A stretch of 57,766 bases of DNA from JBAIYU01 sp036763085 (GCF_036763085.1 NZ_JBAIYU010000002.1:1-57766), one strand, 5' to 3'. Counted from the first letter of the stretch, positions 48,454-57,415 are shown. Notes: a model not told the origin generated them from the letters alone. Translations and numbers: made by a program.

Positions 48454-50529
48454 CTAAATTTCTGTACCAGCTTTCTTATTACTTGCAATTATAGTTTCTG
48501 CCAAGCGCTGTGGTACTTCTTCATAATGGGAGAACATCATATCAAAAGTTCCGCGTCCTTGTGTTATTGATCTAAGGTCAATAGCATACTTAAATAACTC
48601 GGACATTGGAACTTGAGCTTTAACAACACCTAATCCTTGGCCAATTGGTTCCATGCCTTGAATTCTGCCTCGTTTGCCGTTCAAATCGCCAATGACATCG
48701 CCCATAAAGTATTCAGGAACTTTTACTTCAACATTACACACAGGCTCTAAAAGGACAGGTTTAGCCTGCATAGCGCCCTTGCGCAAGGCTGATGAGCTAG
48801 CAATTTTAAAAGCCATTTCAGAAGAATCGACAGTATGATACGACCCGTCATATAGTGTCACCTTAACGTCCACCATCGGGAATCCAGCTAATATACCGCC
48901 AGTCATTGCTTCACGCACACCTTTTTCAACTGCCGGAACATACTGGCGCGGTACCGATCCGCCAAATAAGGAATCAACAAACTCGAAATTTCCGCCTGGC
49001 GCTAATGGATCAAGCTGCAGCCAAACATGTCCATATTGTCCGTGGCCGCCACTCTGTTTCTTATGCTTACCCTCTATTTTTACCGAACTTCTTATTGTCT
49101 CACGATAGGGAACTTTAGGTGGCTTTAATAATATCTCGACACCGAATTTTCTTTTTATTCTTTCAGCCATTATGTCTAAATGCAGCTCTCCTACACCATT
49201 CACTAAGAGCTGACCTGTTTCGCTATCTTTCTTAACCTTTATTGTTGGGTCCTCATCAATTATCCGGCTAAGCGCATTGCCGATTTTATCTTCATCGCCT
49301 TTGTTTTTCGTTTCAAGGCACATTGTAAACATAGGTTTAGGATAAGATATTGGCTCAAATAAAATGGGTTTATCTTTTTCACACAGAGTATCACCGGTAC
49401 CTGTTTCTTGCAGCTTAGCAACAACGGCAATATCGCCGGCATGAACACTAGTTAATGTCTCCTGATGTTTGCCTCTTAAGGTGAATACATTACCGATTCT
49501 TTCACTCTTTCCTTTCGACATGTTAAATAATGTGCTGTCCGGTTTTAACGCTCCCGAATACACTCTTATGTAACTAAGCCGGCCGACAAACGGGTCAGCA
49601 GTTGTTTTAAATACCATTGCCGAAAATGGATCTGTGCTTCTTCTTTCGAGCATTTCTTGCGTAGTTGGGTGTTTGCCAGCTACTACCCTTTTATCTGGTG
49701 ACGGTAAATATTCCAGTACTGAGTCCATCAGCTGCGGAATACCAATATTACGGAAGGCTGAACCGCACATAACCGGATAGATTTTGGCCTCACTTACACC
49801 CTTTACTAAACCAAATTTAATCTCATCATTTGTCAATTCTTCACCGTCTAGGTATTTTGTTAATAGGTCATCATCCATTTCTGCTACAGCCTCAATCAAT
49901 TGCTGCCTTGCAGTTAAGACTGAATCAGCTAGTTCATCTGGGATGACTGTTTCTTTATATTTATTTGAACCAATAGAAGTTACAGCCGTCATATTAACTA
50001 AGTCAACTACGCCCTTAAAGCTTTCTTCTGCCCCGATTGGAATTTGGACAGGGATAATTCTGTCTCCGAAACTATTTTTCATTTTATCAAGCACAGCATA
50101 GAAATCCGCGTTTTCCCGATCCATCTTATTAATAAACACCATTCTTGGTAAAGCTAGTTCTTCAGCATAGTTCCATACTTTTTCCGTCTCTACCTCGACC
50201 CCTGCTGCTGCGCATAATAGAACTATTGCACTGTCCACTGCTCTAAGCGACCCTTTAACTTCTGCCACGAAATCTGAATATCCCGGCGTATCCACAAAAT
50301 TAATTTTATGTTCACGCCATTCACAAGGTGCTAGTGCTGTACTGATTGTTACTTTTCTTCTTACTTCTTCAGGTTCAAAATCTGTTGTTGTAGTGCCATC
50401 ATCAACCTTGCCTAAACGGCTGATAATTCCCGAGTTAAACAGAAGTGATTCGGTCAGTGACGTCTTCCCAGCTCCTCCATGTGATATAAGCCCGACATTT
50501 CTTAAGTTGCTGCTTCTGTACTCTTTCAA
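48454..50529 (-). CDS. Elongation factor G-like GTPase (second EF-G, FusA2 type)
   Basis: 691 residues, five EF-G domains. G1 'LISHGGAGKTSLTESLLF' (unusual AGKT with GG before), G3 'NFVDTPGYSDFVAEVKGSL', G4 'VFINKMDRENAD'. Domain IV shows 'HKKQSGGHGQYGHVWLQLDP'. The 'SHGGAGKTSL' form and location outside the str operon place it in the EF-G-like paralog group seen in Firmicutes, Thermus and others; its task is uncertain (slow EF-G, stress). The start is TTG 50529 after GGAGGG. It has a sigma-H-like promoter (50590-50617), suggesting stationary-phase use. Confidence 0.88.
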   Translation of the reverse strand: MKEYRSSNLRNVGLISHGGAGKTSLTESLLFNSGIISRLGKVDDGTTTTDFEPEEVRRKVTISTALAPCEWREHKINFVDTPGYSDFVAEVKGSLRAVDSAIVLLCAAAGVEVETEKVWNYAEELALPRMVFINKMDRENADFYAVLDKMKNSFGDRIIPVQIPIGAEESFKGVVDLVNMTAVTSIGSNKYKETVIPDELADSVLTARQQLIEAVAEMDDDLLTKYLDGEELTNDEIKFGLVKGVSEAKIYPVMCGSAFRNIGIPQLMDSVLEYLPSPDKRVVAGKHPTTQEMLERRSTDPFSAMVFKTTADPFVGRLSYIRVYSGALKPDSTLFNMSKGKSERIGNVFTLRGKHQETLTSVHAGDIAVVAKLQETGTGDTLCEKDKPILFEPISYPKPMFTMCLETKNKGDEDKIGNALSRIIDEDPTIKVKKDSETGQLLVNGVGELHLDIMAERIKRKFGVEILLKPPKVPYRETIRSSVKIEGKHKKQSGGHGQYGHVWLQLDPLAPGGNFEFVDSLFGGSVPRQYVPAVEKGVREAMTGGILAGFPMVDVKVTLYDGSYHTVDSSEMAFKIASSSALRKGAMQAKPVLLEPVCNVEVKVPEYFMGDVIGDLNGKRGRIQGMEPIGQGLGVVKAQVPMSELFKYAIDLRSITQGRGTFDMMFSHYEEVPQRLAETIIASNKKAGTEI

Positions 50530-50589
50530 ACAATATCCCTCCTAAGCTGTTTCTATAATCTTACAGCAATAATAATTGTTTGTATTTTC

Positions 50590-50617
50590 TGTATTCTCTG
50601 TTAACTTTATACTTCCT
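50590..50617 (-). promoter_or_regulatory. Sigma-H-like promoter of the EF-G-like gene
   Basis: Minus-strand AGGAAGT (50617-50611), 14 nt, GAATACA (50596-50590). A second overlapping candidate AGGAATA-N14-GAAGTAT lies just upstream. Confidence 0.6.
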
Positions 50618-50646
50618 TCTTTACCAATTTATTCCTGAATAAAAAA

Positions 50647-50676
50647 AATAATAACCGTTTATGTACGGTTATTATT
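50647..50676. terminator. Bidirectional terminator-like hairpin
   Basis: 12-bp stem AATAATAACCGT/ACGGTTATTATT with A-run and T-run flanks. It lies in the 358-nt gap upstream of the EF-G-like gene; what transcript it ends is unclear. The gap also holds a palindrome (50728-50743) and the pduO terminator. Confidence 0.7.
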
Positions 50677-50727
50677 TTTTGTCTTTTTAGCTATTTTTGC
50701 AAAAAACTTGCATAATTTTACGCAGTG

Positions 50728-50743
50728 GTTTCGGCACCGAAAC
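50728..50743. promoter_or_regulatory. Palindrome GTTTCGG-CA-CCGAAAC, possible operator
   Basis: Perfect 7-bp arms with a 2-nt spacer between two terminators. No gene starts beside it. A TATAAT-like box (50783-50788, minus strand) lies upstream of it in the direction of the EF-G-like gene. Confidence 0.35.
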
Positions 50744-50841
50744 GACATAAATTTTAAGTGTTTTCACCGCGCTCGCCCCCTTATTATATGTATACAATTC
50801 TCGTTATAATGTATGTCAAACTAAGCGGATTTGTGACAATT

Positions 50842-50883
50842 AAAAAACTCCTTAAAATACTTTTGCATTTTAAGGAGTTTTTT
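50842..50883 (-). terminator. Terminator of the M42-gammaCA-ndk-pduO operon
   Basis: 17-bp perfect stem AAAAAACTCCTTAAAAT with an 8-nt loop and built-in U-run, 5 nt after the pduO stop codon. Confidence 0.92.
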
Positions 50884-50887
50884 GTAG

Positions 50888-51385
50888 TCAATGTTCTTCA
50901 AATCTCATTAGTACAAAACATAAGTCAGACATGCGATTTAGTACAATGATTAAAACTTCATCCACCGATTCAGTCTCAGATAGCCGCCACACTTGGCGTT
51001 CAGCTCTCCTAGCAGTAGTTCGAGCAGCATCTAATGCCGCTCCCCCCTTAGTACCTCCAGGTATCAAAAAACTGGAAAGCGGTGGTAGCTGCTGATCAAA
51101 TTTATCAATAGTCTGTTCTAATTCTTGAATATGCTGCGCTGAAGTATATTTATGCTCACTGTTTACGCTAGCTAGATCAGCCATTATCATCATTAGAAGT
51201 TTTTGCATCTTTAATACTTCTTCACGAACCTGAGGCTTTTCACACCAAGCACGAGCAATACCTAATGCCGAATTAATTTCGTCTACATTACCGTAGGCTT
51301 CTACTCGCACACTGCTTTTATCGACACGCTCACCAGTTAGTAAGCCAGTAGTGCCCTTATCGCCAGTTTTAGTGTATACGCTCAT
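50888..51385 (-). CDS. pduO: Cob(I)yrinic acid a,c-diamide/cobalamin adenosyltransferase (PduO type)
   Basis: 165 residues. N-terminal 'VYTKTGDKGTTGLLTGERVD' is the ATP-binding loop; 'EAYGNVDEINSALGIARAW', 'FLIPGGTKGGAALDAARTTA' and 'RRAERQVWRL' follow. It makes adenosylcobalamin from ATP and cob(I)alamin. It is the last gene of the operon; no B12-dependent enzyme is next to it. AGAGGTG precedes ATG. Confidence 0.92.
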   Translation of the reverse strand: MSVYTKTGDKGTTGLLTGERVDKSSVRVEAYGNVDEINSALGIARAWCEKPQVREEVLKMQKLLMMIMADLASVNSEHKYTSAQHIQELEQTIDKFDQQLPPLSSFLIPGGTKGGAALDAARTTARRAERQVWRLSETESVDEVLIIVLNRMSDLCFVLMRFEEH

Positions 51386-51412
51386 TCTGCACCTCTCTTA
51401 ACCTAATTCAGA

Positions 51413-51829
51413 TCAAATGAAAACCTCATTTTGCTCAAAGAAAATCTTTATTTCACGCTCTGCGCTCTCTATACCGTCAGAACCATGAACTATATTCCTT
51501 TCCATTGTAGTAGCATAATCACCACGGATAGTCCCTGGTGGTGCATTCACCGGATTAGTTGGTCCCATCATTGTACGAACAATTTTCACAGCCTCATTAC
51601 CTCTTATCACCATTGCCACAATCGGACCAGAAGTAATATAGTAAAGCAACCTCTCAAAAAAAGGTTTGCCAACATGCTCTTGGTAATGCCTCTCAGCCTG
51701 TTCGCTAGAAAGGATCAGCAGTTTAAGCCCAACTACTCTTAACCCACGCTTTTCAAAACGTGTGATAATTTCACCGCATAAGCCTCGCTCAACTCCGTCT
51801 GGCTTAACTAATACAAGTGTGTTCTCCAT
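51413..51829 (-). CDS. ndk: Nucleoside diphosphate kinase
   Basis: 138 residues. 'TLVLVKPDGVERGLCGEII' begins it and the active His is in 'RNIVHGSDGIESAEREIKIF'. It balances NTP pools. The start is ATG 51829 with AAGGA upstream, 4 nt after the gamma-carbonic-anhydrase-like gene stops. Confidence 0.96.
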   Translation of the reverse strand: MENTLVLVKPDGVERGLCGEIITRFEKRGLRVVGLKLLILSSEQAERHYQEHVGKPFFERLLYYITSGPIVAMVIRGNEAVKIVRTMMGPTNPVNAPPGTIRGDYATTMERNIVHGSDGIESAEREIKIFFEQNEVFI

Positions 51830-51833
51830 ATAC

Positions 51834-52352
51834 TTATTCCTTCGCAAGATAGTCTTGCGCCAATTTGTAATAATTCATGGCCGAAGCTCTAATATTTTGA
51901 ATATCTTCATCGGTTAGCGTGCGTACCACCTTGGCTGGCGATCCCATTACCAAAGAGTTCGGTGGAATTTTCTTACGTTCTGGTATCAGTGAACCAGCAG
52001 CAACTATACAATTATCGCCTATCTCAGAATAACTAAGAATTATAGCGCCCATTCCAATTAGACAATTATTGCCTATCGTTGTTCCATGTATAACTGCACC
52101 ATGACCTACAGTTACATAATCTCCAATAATTGTAGGGTAGTCATGCATAACATGCACTGTTGAATTATCCTGTATATTGGTATACTTACCAATTTTTATA
52201 GGATGCATATCGCCTCTTAAAACAGTGTTATACCAAATATTTGCGCCGGTATCTATTGTTACGTCACCAATGGCAAAAACACCAGGAGCTACATATACCT
52301 CATCTTTTATTTGGGGCTTAACACCACGGTAAGGAAGAATATTTTGGTTCAT
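51834..52352 (-). CDS. Gamma carbonic anhydrase-like / hexapeptide-repeat protein
   Basis: 172 residues, left-handed beta helix. The three metal His are in 'NSTVHVMHDYP' and 'TVGHGAVIHGTTIGNNCLIG'; 'PYRGVKPQIKDEVYVAPGVF' is the N-terminal signature. It belongs to the YrdA/PaaY/CaiE group, so carbonic anhydrase or thioesterase activity is possible. It overlaps the M42 peptidase stop by ATGA, hence translational coupling. Confidence 0.88.
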   Translation of the reverse strand: MNQNILPYRGVKPQIKDEVYVAPGVFAIGDVTIDTGANIWYNTVLRGDMHPIKIGKYTNIQDNSTVHVMHDYPTIIGDYVTVGHGAVIHGTTIGNNCLIGMGAIILSYSEIGDNCIVAAGSLIPERKKIPPNSLVMGSPAKVVRTLTDEDIQNIRASAMNYYKLAQDYLAKE

Positions 52353-53422
52353 CTCAACAACTCCTCATACTTTTGGAAATCTAGTTTTTTCATAATAGTC
52401 ACGAGCAGCCTTACCGCAGCATCGTAATCATCTCGGTGAATAATGCTGTTGTGACTATGGATATAGCGTGTCGGTATACTTAATACAAGACTTGGAACAC
52501 CCTTGGCATGAACATGAATACGTCCAGCATCCGTACCGCCACCCTCTGTAAACGCTAACTGATAAGGAATATTATTTTCTTCAGCCAAATTTATAACAAA
52601 ATCACGCAGCTTGGTATGAGGAATCATACTAGCATCGTAAAAAGTAATAGCAATACCCTTACCCAGCTTAGCCGGTGCCTGATCTTCACTAACTCCTGGT
52701 GTATCACCAGCCACACAGGTATCAACTGCAAACGCAAGGTCTGGGTCAACAGCACCAGCGCTAGTTGTTGCACCGCGTAAGCCAACTTCTTCCTGGACTG
52801 TTCCTACGCCATATACCGTATTCGGATGCAGCTCACTATTCATAGCCTCAAGTACATCAGCCATTATCGCACAGCCTACACGATTGTCCCACGCTTTTGC
52901 CATAAGAAGTTTTTCATTTGCCATCACTGTAAATTCACTGTAAGGAACTACAGCATCGCCAGGACGTACACCAAAGGTCTTTTTAGCCTCGTTTTCATCA
53001 GTTGCACCAATATCTATGTACATGTCCTTTTTCTGGACTACTTTTTTTCGTTCGTCAGGCGTCAAAATATGCGGTGGTTTGCTGCCAACAACACCAGGAA
53101 TAGCACCTTTGCTAGTCATAACTGTTACTCTTTGGCCTAGCATAACCTGTTCCCACCAACCGCCGATAGTAAGAAACTTTAAATAGCCATCTTTAGTGAC
53201 ATTCTTAACCATAAAACCGATTTCATCCATGTGGCTTGCCAGCATAATCTTAGGCCCAGATTTTGCGCCGTTTTTCTTAAATATCACACTGCCAATTTTA
53301 TCGGTAGACAACTCCGCCTTACCGTCAAGTTTTTTTACTAACAGTTCTTTGATCTTATCCTCAAAGCCAGATATTCCAGGCGCTTCAGTTATTTCCTTAA
53401 GCCATTGTAATGTTTTATCCAT
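52349..53422 (-). CDS. M42 family glutamyl aminopeptidase/endoglucanase-like
   Basis: 357 residues. Metal-binding 'MLASHMDEIGFMVKNV', 'AWDNRVGCAIMADVLEAM', catalytic 'GTVQEEVGLRGATTS' and C-terminal 'PTRYIHSHNSIIHRDD' identify a dinuclear-zinc or cobalt TET-type peptidase that trims peptides in the cytosol. The start is ATG 53422 after AAGGAGGGG. It begins an operon with the gamma-carbonic-anhydrase-like gene, ndk and pduO. Confidence 0.92.
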   Translation of the reverse strand: MDKTLQWLKEITEAPGISGFEDKIKELLVKKLDGKAELSTDKIGSVIFKKNGAKSGPKIMLASHMDEIGFMVKNVTKDGYLKFLTIGGWWEQVMLGQRVTVMTSKGAIPGVVGSKPPHILTPDERKKVVQKKDMYIDIGATDENEAKKTFGVRPGDAVVPYSEFTVMANEKLLMAKAWDNRVGCAIMADVLEAMNSELHPNTVYGVGTVQEEVGLRGATTSAGAVDPDLAFAVDTCVAGDTPGVSEDQAPAKLGKGIAITFYDASMIPHTKLRDFVINLAEENNIPYQLAFTEGGGTDAGRIHVHAKGVPSLVLSIPTRYIHSHNSIIHRDDYDAAVRLLVTIMKKLDFQKYEELLR

Positions 53423-53505
53423 AATTACCCCTCCTTGTTTAAACATAGTCTATGGGTATTTATAAATTAGTATTCCGCACGCCAGAAATAACCAGCGTAG
53501 GTCTG

Positions 53506-54369
53506 CTATTTTTTTGCCAATTGTTTTAAAACCTCAACACGTCTCCTAGTCTCGGGATGTGTGCTAAACAAATTCATAACCCAGTTGCCTTTGCCGCTGA
53601 ATGGATTAACAATAAACATATGTGATGTGGCAGGCGTCGCCTCTGGCATCACTCTATCCATCGCATGTCTTTCAATTTTCTCAAGCGCACTAGCTAAAGC
53701 CGATGGATTACCCGATATTTGACTTCCTGTTTCGTCAGCTTTAAATTCACGTGCACGCGAAATACCAAACTGAATTAAAGTTGCCGCCAGCGGAGCTAGC
53801 AACACCATAACAATTACTTCAGCTGTGCTGGCAAATCTATTGTCCTCATTTTGATTAATCTTACCAAAACCTAAAAGGACAACCCACTGTATAATGTTGG
53901 CAACCATCGTAATAACCCCAGCAACAGTAGCTACAATAGTGCTAATTAATGTATCACGATTTTTGATATGAGCTAATTCATGTGCTAGAACAGCCTCTAA
54001 CTCTTGCGAGTCCAAAACATTTATAATTCCCTTAGTAAGAACAACAGCAGCATTTTCAGGATTTCTACCTGTTGCAAAGGCATTAGGAGCATCTGCATCT
54101 GTTAAATAAACTTTCGGTATCGCAATCTTTGCCTTTTGGGCAAGTGCCGACACCAAGCGAATTAGCTCAGGAGAGTCTTGAGAAGTGACTAACTTTGCCC
54201 CATACATGCTAAGAACTATTTTATCACTGTACCAGTAGCTGACAAAATTAGTAACAATCGATACCACTAGCATTATTGTCATACCTGTTGTCCCGCCGAG
54301 CAAACCACCCAGCGCCAGCAGCAGTCCTGTTAATCCGGTAAGTAATAGCATTGTCCTCATACTGTTCAT
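53506..54369 (-). CDS. htpX: M48 family membrane protease HtpX
   Basis: 287 residues. The zinc site HEXXH is 'LAHELAHIKNRDTL' near residue 130, with a distal Glu in 'REFKADETGSQISG'. Four hydrophobic helices, two N-terminal and two after the active site, place the active site on the cytosolic face. It degrades damaged membrane proteins. It follows the SRPBCC gene by 51 nt. GGGGG precedes the ATG. Confidence 0.94.
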   Translation of the reverse strand: MNSMRTMLLLTGLTGLLLALGGLLGGTTGMTIMLVVSIVTNFVSYWYSDKIVLSMYGAKLVTSQDSPELIRLVSALAQKAKIAIPKVYLTDADAPNAFATGRNPENAAVVLTKGIINVLDSQELEAVLAHELAHIKNRDTLISTIVATVAGVITMVANIIQWVVLLGFGKINQNEDNRFASTAEVIVMVLLAPLAATLIQFGISRAREFKADETGSQISGNPSALASALEKIERHAMDRVMPEATPATSHMFIVNPFSGKGNWVMNLFSTHPETRRRVEVLKQLAKK

Positions 54370-54420
54370 AATCGACCCCCATAAAATACTTTGAAGGCAT
54401 ATATAAGGTAACTTAGTTTT

Positions 54421-54861
54421 CTATTTATTATTTTCCATCTTATCTTTTATTGCGTTAAGCATATTAAGACTGTTTTCCCGAACTTTTTTCTTTAAAATTG
54501 GGTTCAAAAGTCCGGCAATCATCGGAATACCAAATTCAAAATCGACAGTTAGTTTTACCTCTGTGCCCCCGGAAATTGGCGTTAATATCCACTCTCCTTC
54601 AAACCGTTTGAGATCCCCCTCAAGCTGACGATACGCTATATGTAAATTCTCATCATCAAAAGTGTCTAACTCTGTCCACTTGATTGTTCGTCCATCTACA
54701 TTTGATACCCACTTGGTAATGGTAGTATTTTCTTTTCTTTCTAATACTTCTACACTAATCAAATCTGCCATGAAATCTGGATACTTTTCCATATCTTTCA
54801 AGATAGGGTATATATCTTGACGATCACACATTACCGGTACACTTACTTCGACGAAAGGCAT
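54421..54861 (-). CDS. SRPBCC (START-like) protein, aromatase/cyclase type
   Basis: 146 residues. A single START/Bet v1-like fold: 'MPFVEVSVPVMCDRQDIYPI', 'YPDFMADLISVEVLERKEN', 'TVDFEFGIPMIAGLLNPIL'. It is similar to coenzyme Q-binding or polyketide cyclase proteins that hold hydrophobic ligands. The ligand is unknown. ATG 54861 follows GAGGAGG, 13 nt after the aminotransferase stop, so they are co-transcribed. Confidence 0.85.
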   Translation of the reverse strand: MPFVEVSVPVMCDRQDIYPILKDMEKYPDFMADLISVEVLERKENTTITKWVSNVDGRTIKWTELDTFDDENLHIAYRQLEGDLKRFEGEWILTPISGGTEVKLTVDFEFGIPMIAGLLNPILKKKVRENSLNMLNAIKDKMENNK

Positions 54862-54874
54862 ATTAAGTTCCTCC

Positions 54875-56128
54875 TCAAAAATCATCTATCATATCATTTG
54901 CTTTTTCAATAGCATCTCTGAACGCGCCTACAACTTTGTTCACACGGTCACGCGAAATATTTAGAGGTGGTTCAATGCGGATAACGTTCGGATTATTCAA
55001 CGTATAAGCTACCAACACACCTTGCGCGATTAACTCTGACATAAGGAAACCGCCAATTCCTTCTTTGGTAAGCTCAACACCAATCATTAGCCCCTTACCG
55101 CGCATTTCCTTAACAACTGCTGGGAACTGCTTTTGGATTTTATTCAGCTCATCAATAAAATAACGTCCAGTCTGGTCAGCTTTCTCTGCTAATTTTTCCT
55201 CTATTATGGCCTCTATTGCCGCAATAGCCGCAGTACACGCCAGCGGATTACCGCCAAAGGTTGATGTGTGTAGAAACGGACTTTCAATATATTTATCCCA
55301 TAAATGAGGTCTGGCTGTGAATGCCCCGATTGGCATAACGCCGCCCCCAAGTGATTTAGCAGTCGTAATGATATCAGGAACAACACCATAATGATCAACT
55401 GCAAACATCTTGCCTGTGCGCCCCAAGCCTGTCTGCACCTCATCACAAATTAAGACCACACCAAGCTTATCACACAGCGCCCTAACTTTAGCAAAATAAT
55501 CTTGGGGCGGCACAATGATTCCACCTTCGCCCTGGATAGGCTCAAGAATTACAGCTGCTGTATTTTCATCGACAACTTTCTCTAATTCCGAAAAGTCACC
55601 AAAAGACACATGACTAAAACCACTAAGCAACGGCCTGAACGGGCGACTGAAAACATCACGCCCAGTTGCGCTAAGAGCCCCCATCGTTTTACCATGAAAG
55701 GCATTAGCAGTGGCAATAACCTTTTCCCGCCCAGTATAAACACGAGCTAATTTTATTGCTCCTTCAACAGCTTCAGCTCCGCTGTTTCCAATAAAGCTGT
55801 ATTGCAAATCGCCCGGAGTTATTTTAGCAAGTATTTCAGACAAATCTGCCATTGGCTTATTAAAAAGCACCTTACTTGAAAGAGGCATATAATCAAGCTG
55901 TTTTTTTACTGCTTCAATAACCTTCGGATGACGGTGGCCTAAGCTAAATACACCATAACCGCCTAAACAATCAATATACTCTTTGCCATCAATATCACGA
56001 ATGATATCCCCTTCAGCTTGCCATTCTATTGTAGCAAGCCCCATAAACCGAAATAATCTGGCAATAGCCGGATTAATATACTTTTCATACTTCTCTATCG
56101 TTTCGCTGATAATTAACTCTTTGTCCAC
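54875..56128 (-). CDS. Class III aminotransferase (putrescine/ornithine type)
   Basis: 417 residues, PLP enzyme fold type I. 'YIDCLGGYGVFSLGHRHPKV', 'FIGNSGAEAVEGAIKLARVY', 'AFHGKTMGALSATG', 'VILEPIQGEGGIIVPP' and 'ICDEVQTGLGRTGKMFA'; the PLP Lys is in 'TTAKSLGGGVMPIG'. It is close in pattern to putrescine aminotransferase (PatA/YgjG). A role in polyamine or diamine breakdown is likely but the substrate is not proven. GTG 56128 follows GGGAGG. A near sigma-H-like box (AGGAATT-N15-GAAACAA) is upstream. Confidence 0.88.
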   Translation of the reverse strand: MDKELIISETIEKYEKYINPAIARLFRFMGLATIEWQAEGDIIRDIDGKEYIDCLGGYGVFSLGHRHPKVIEAVKKQLDYMPLSSKVLFNKPMADLSEILAKITPGDLQYSFIGNSGAEAVEGAIKLARVYTGREKVIATANAFHGKTMGALSATGRDVFSRPFRPLLSGFSHVSFGDFSELEKVVDENTAAVILEPIQGEGGIIVPPQDYFAKVRALCDKLGVVLICDEVQTGLGRTGKMFAVDHYGVVPDIITTAKSLGGGVMPIGAFTARPHLWDKYIESPFLHTSTFGGNPLACTAAIAAIEAIIEEKLAEKADQTGRYFIDELNKIQKQFPAVVKEMRGKGLMIGVELTKEGIGGFLMSELIAQGVLVAYTLNNPNVIRIEPPLNISRDRVNKVVGAFRDAIEKANDMIDDF

Positions 56129-56163
56129 GAGATAACCTCCCTGTTTTTAGGCAGTCTGGTATT

Positions 56164-56190
56164 GTTTCTATTTTTAGCTAAAAAATTCCT
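56164..56190 (-). promoter_or_regulatory. Weak sigma-H-like promoter before the aminotransferase
   Basis: Minus-strand AGGAATT (56190-56184), 15 nt, GAAACAA. The -35 is perfect; the -10 has GAAA in place of GAAT. Confidence 0.35.
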
Positions 56191-56263
56191 TTTTTATTCA
56201 AATGGGGTCTTGTGTTTTTTTAAAGAACATATGCTGTTGAAAAATATCTATTAACCTAACGGC

Positions 56264-56290
56264 AAAAAAAGCACCATCTTCCGGTGCTTT
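56264..56290 (-). terminator. Terminator after the hydrogenase small subunit gene
   Basis: 8-bp stem AAAGCACC/GGTGCTTT followed by a seven-U run on the minus strand, about 30 nt after the stop. It closes the hydrogenase gene as a single unit. Confidence 0.82.
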
Positions 56291-56320
56291 CAAAGAAGCC
56301 ATTGCAGATCTGAATAGAAC

Positions 56321-57415
56321 CTATTTATTATCTTCTTCGTTCTCATCTTTTCGCTGCTTACTCTTTATTTTATGATTTACGTAAGACGCTACCCCGTGAG
56401 CTATCACACCTGCTGTTGTTACACCTGCCGCAATCATTCCGAATTTATCGGCATTAGTTATTGTATTAGGCGCGGGAATATTCGGCAGCCTCTGATGAAA
56501 AGGATCATTATCCCAAAAATCATTTGCGGCACAGGCGATGCACGGTGCACCAGATTGAATCGGATAAGACATGCCGTTCCACCATCTTAAGTTGCCGCAT
56601 GAGTTATAAGCCTCCGGCCCTCTGCACCCTACTTTATATAAGCACCAGCCGGCTTTGCTGGCAATATCGTCAAAAGTTTCAACAAACATTCCTGAATCGA
56701 AGAAAGCGCGTCGATAACAAGTATCGTGAATCCTATTGCCGAAAAACTGTTTAGGCCGTCCTTTACTGTCTAGCGGCGGGATGGTGCCGAACAAGCTGTA
56801 ATGCATAACAACACCAGTTATAACCTCCGGAATAGGCGGGCATCCAGGAATTTTTATAATAGGCTTACCGCTTATTACCTCGCTGATAGCAACAGAATTA
56901 GTCGGATTAGGTTTAGCGGCCTGTATTCCGCCCCACGTTGCGCACGACCCGACTTCAATCACAGCCGCTGCGCCTTGAGCAGCCTCTTTAAGCTTATCAA
57001 CAAAAGGCTTACCGCCTATCATGCAGGTAATTGCACCCTCGCCAATTGGTACAGCACCTTCTACTAACAATAGGTACTTACCGGCATACTTTTGCATAAT
57101 TTCCTTCGAATGATGTTCTAAAGTTTCCCCAGCCGCAGCCCCAAGCACCTCCATCTCTTCAAGTGATATCATATTTAAAATTGTATCTGACGCCAGAGGA
57201 GTCTGGGATCTGATAAACGCTTCATCACAACCAGTACACTCATGCCCATGTATCCAAAGCACAGGTATCAGCGGCTTTTTTTCGGCCGCATTAACAACCT
57301 CCGTAAGCATGTGCGGTGCTAAACCAAGAATGCTTGTTACCATTACGCAATTTTTAATAAAATCCCGTCTACTGAGATTTCTGCTCTGAAATATATCCCA
57401 TAACGATTTATTCAT
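56321..57415 (-). CDS. [NiFe] hydrogenase small subunit, TAT-exported, orphan
   Basis: 364 residues. A twin-arginine signal 'SRRDFIKNC' precedes a hydrophobic stretch (about 16-45). Proximal cluster ligands are in 'HGHECTGCDEAF', 'VGSCATWGGIQAA' and 'KIPGCPPIPEVI'. Medial and distal ligands lie in 'RIHDTCYRRAFF', 'GWCLYKVGCRGPEAYNSC' and 'SGAPCIACAAND'. The C-terminal helix (about 325-345) anchors it to the membrane, ending in a basic tail. It would pass electrons from a large subunit at the outer face. No large subunit, cytochrome b or maturation genes are beside it, and a terminator follows. AGGGA gives the SD. Confidence 0.92.
   Translation of the reverse strand: MNKSLWDIFQSRNLSRRDFIKNCVMVTSILGLAPHMLTEVVNAAEKKPLIPVLWIHGHECTGCDEAFIRSQTPLASDTILNMISLEEMEVLGAAAGETLEHHSKEIMQKYAGKYLLLVEGAVPIGEGAITCMIGGKPFVDKLKEAAQGAAAVIEVGSCATWGGIQAAKPNPTNSVAISEVISGKPIIKIPGCPPIPEVITGVVMHYSLFGTIPPLDSKGRPKQFFGNRIHDTCYRRAFFDSGMFVETFDDIASKAGWCLYKVGCRGPEAYNSCGNLRWWNGMSYPIQSGAPCIACAANDFWDNDPFHQRLPNIPAPNTITNADKFGMIAAGVTTAGVIAHGVASYVNHKIKSKQRKDENEEDNK

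Noticed and set aside
50758..50949. 63-codon plus-strand open frame
   Set aside because: It spans the pduO terminator and enters pduO on the opposite strand; no SD.
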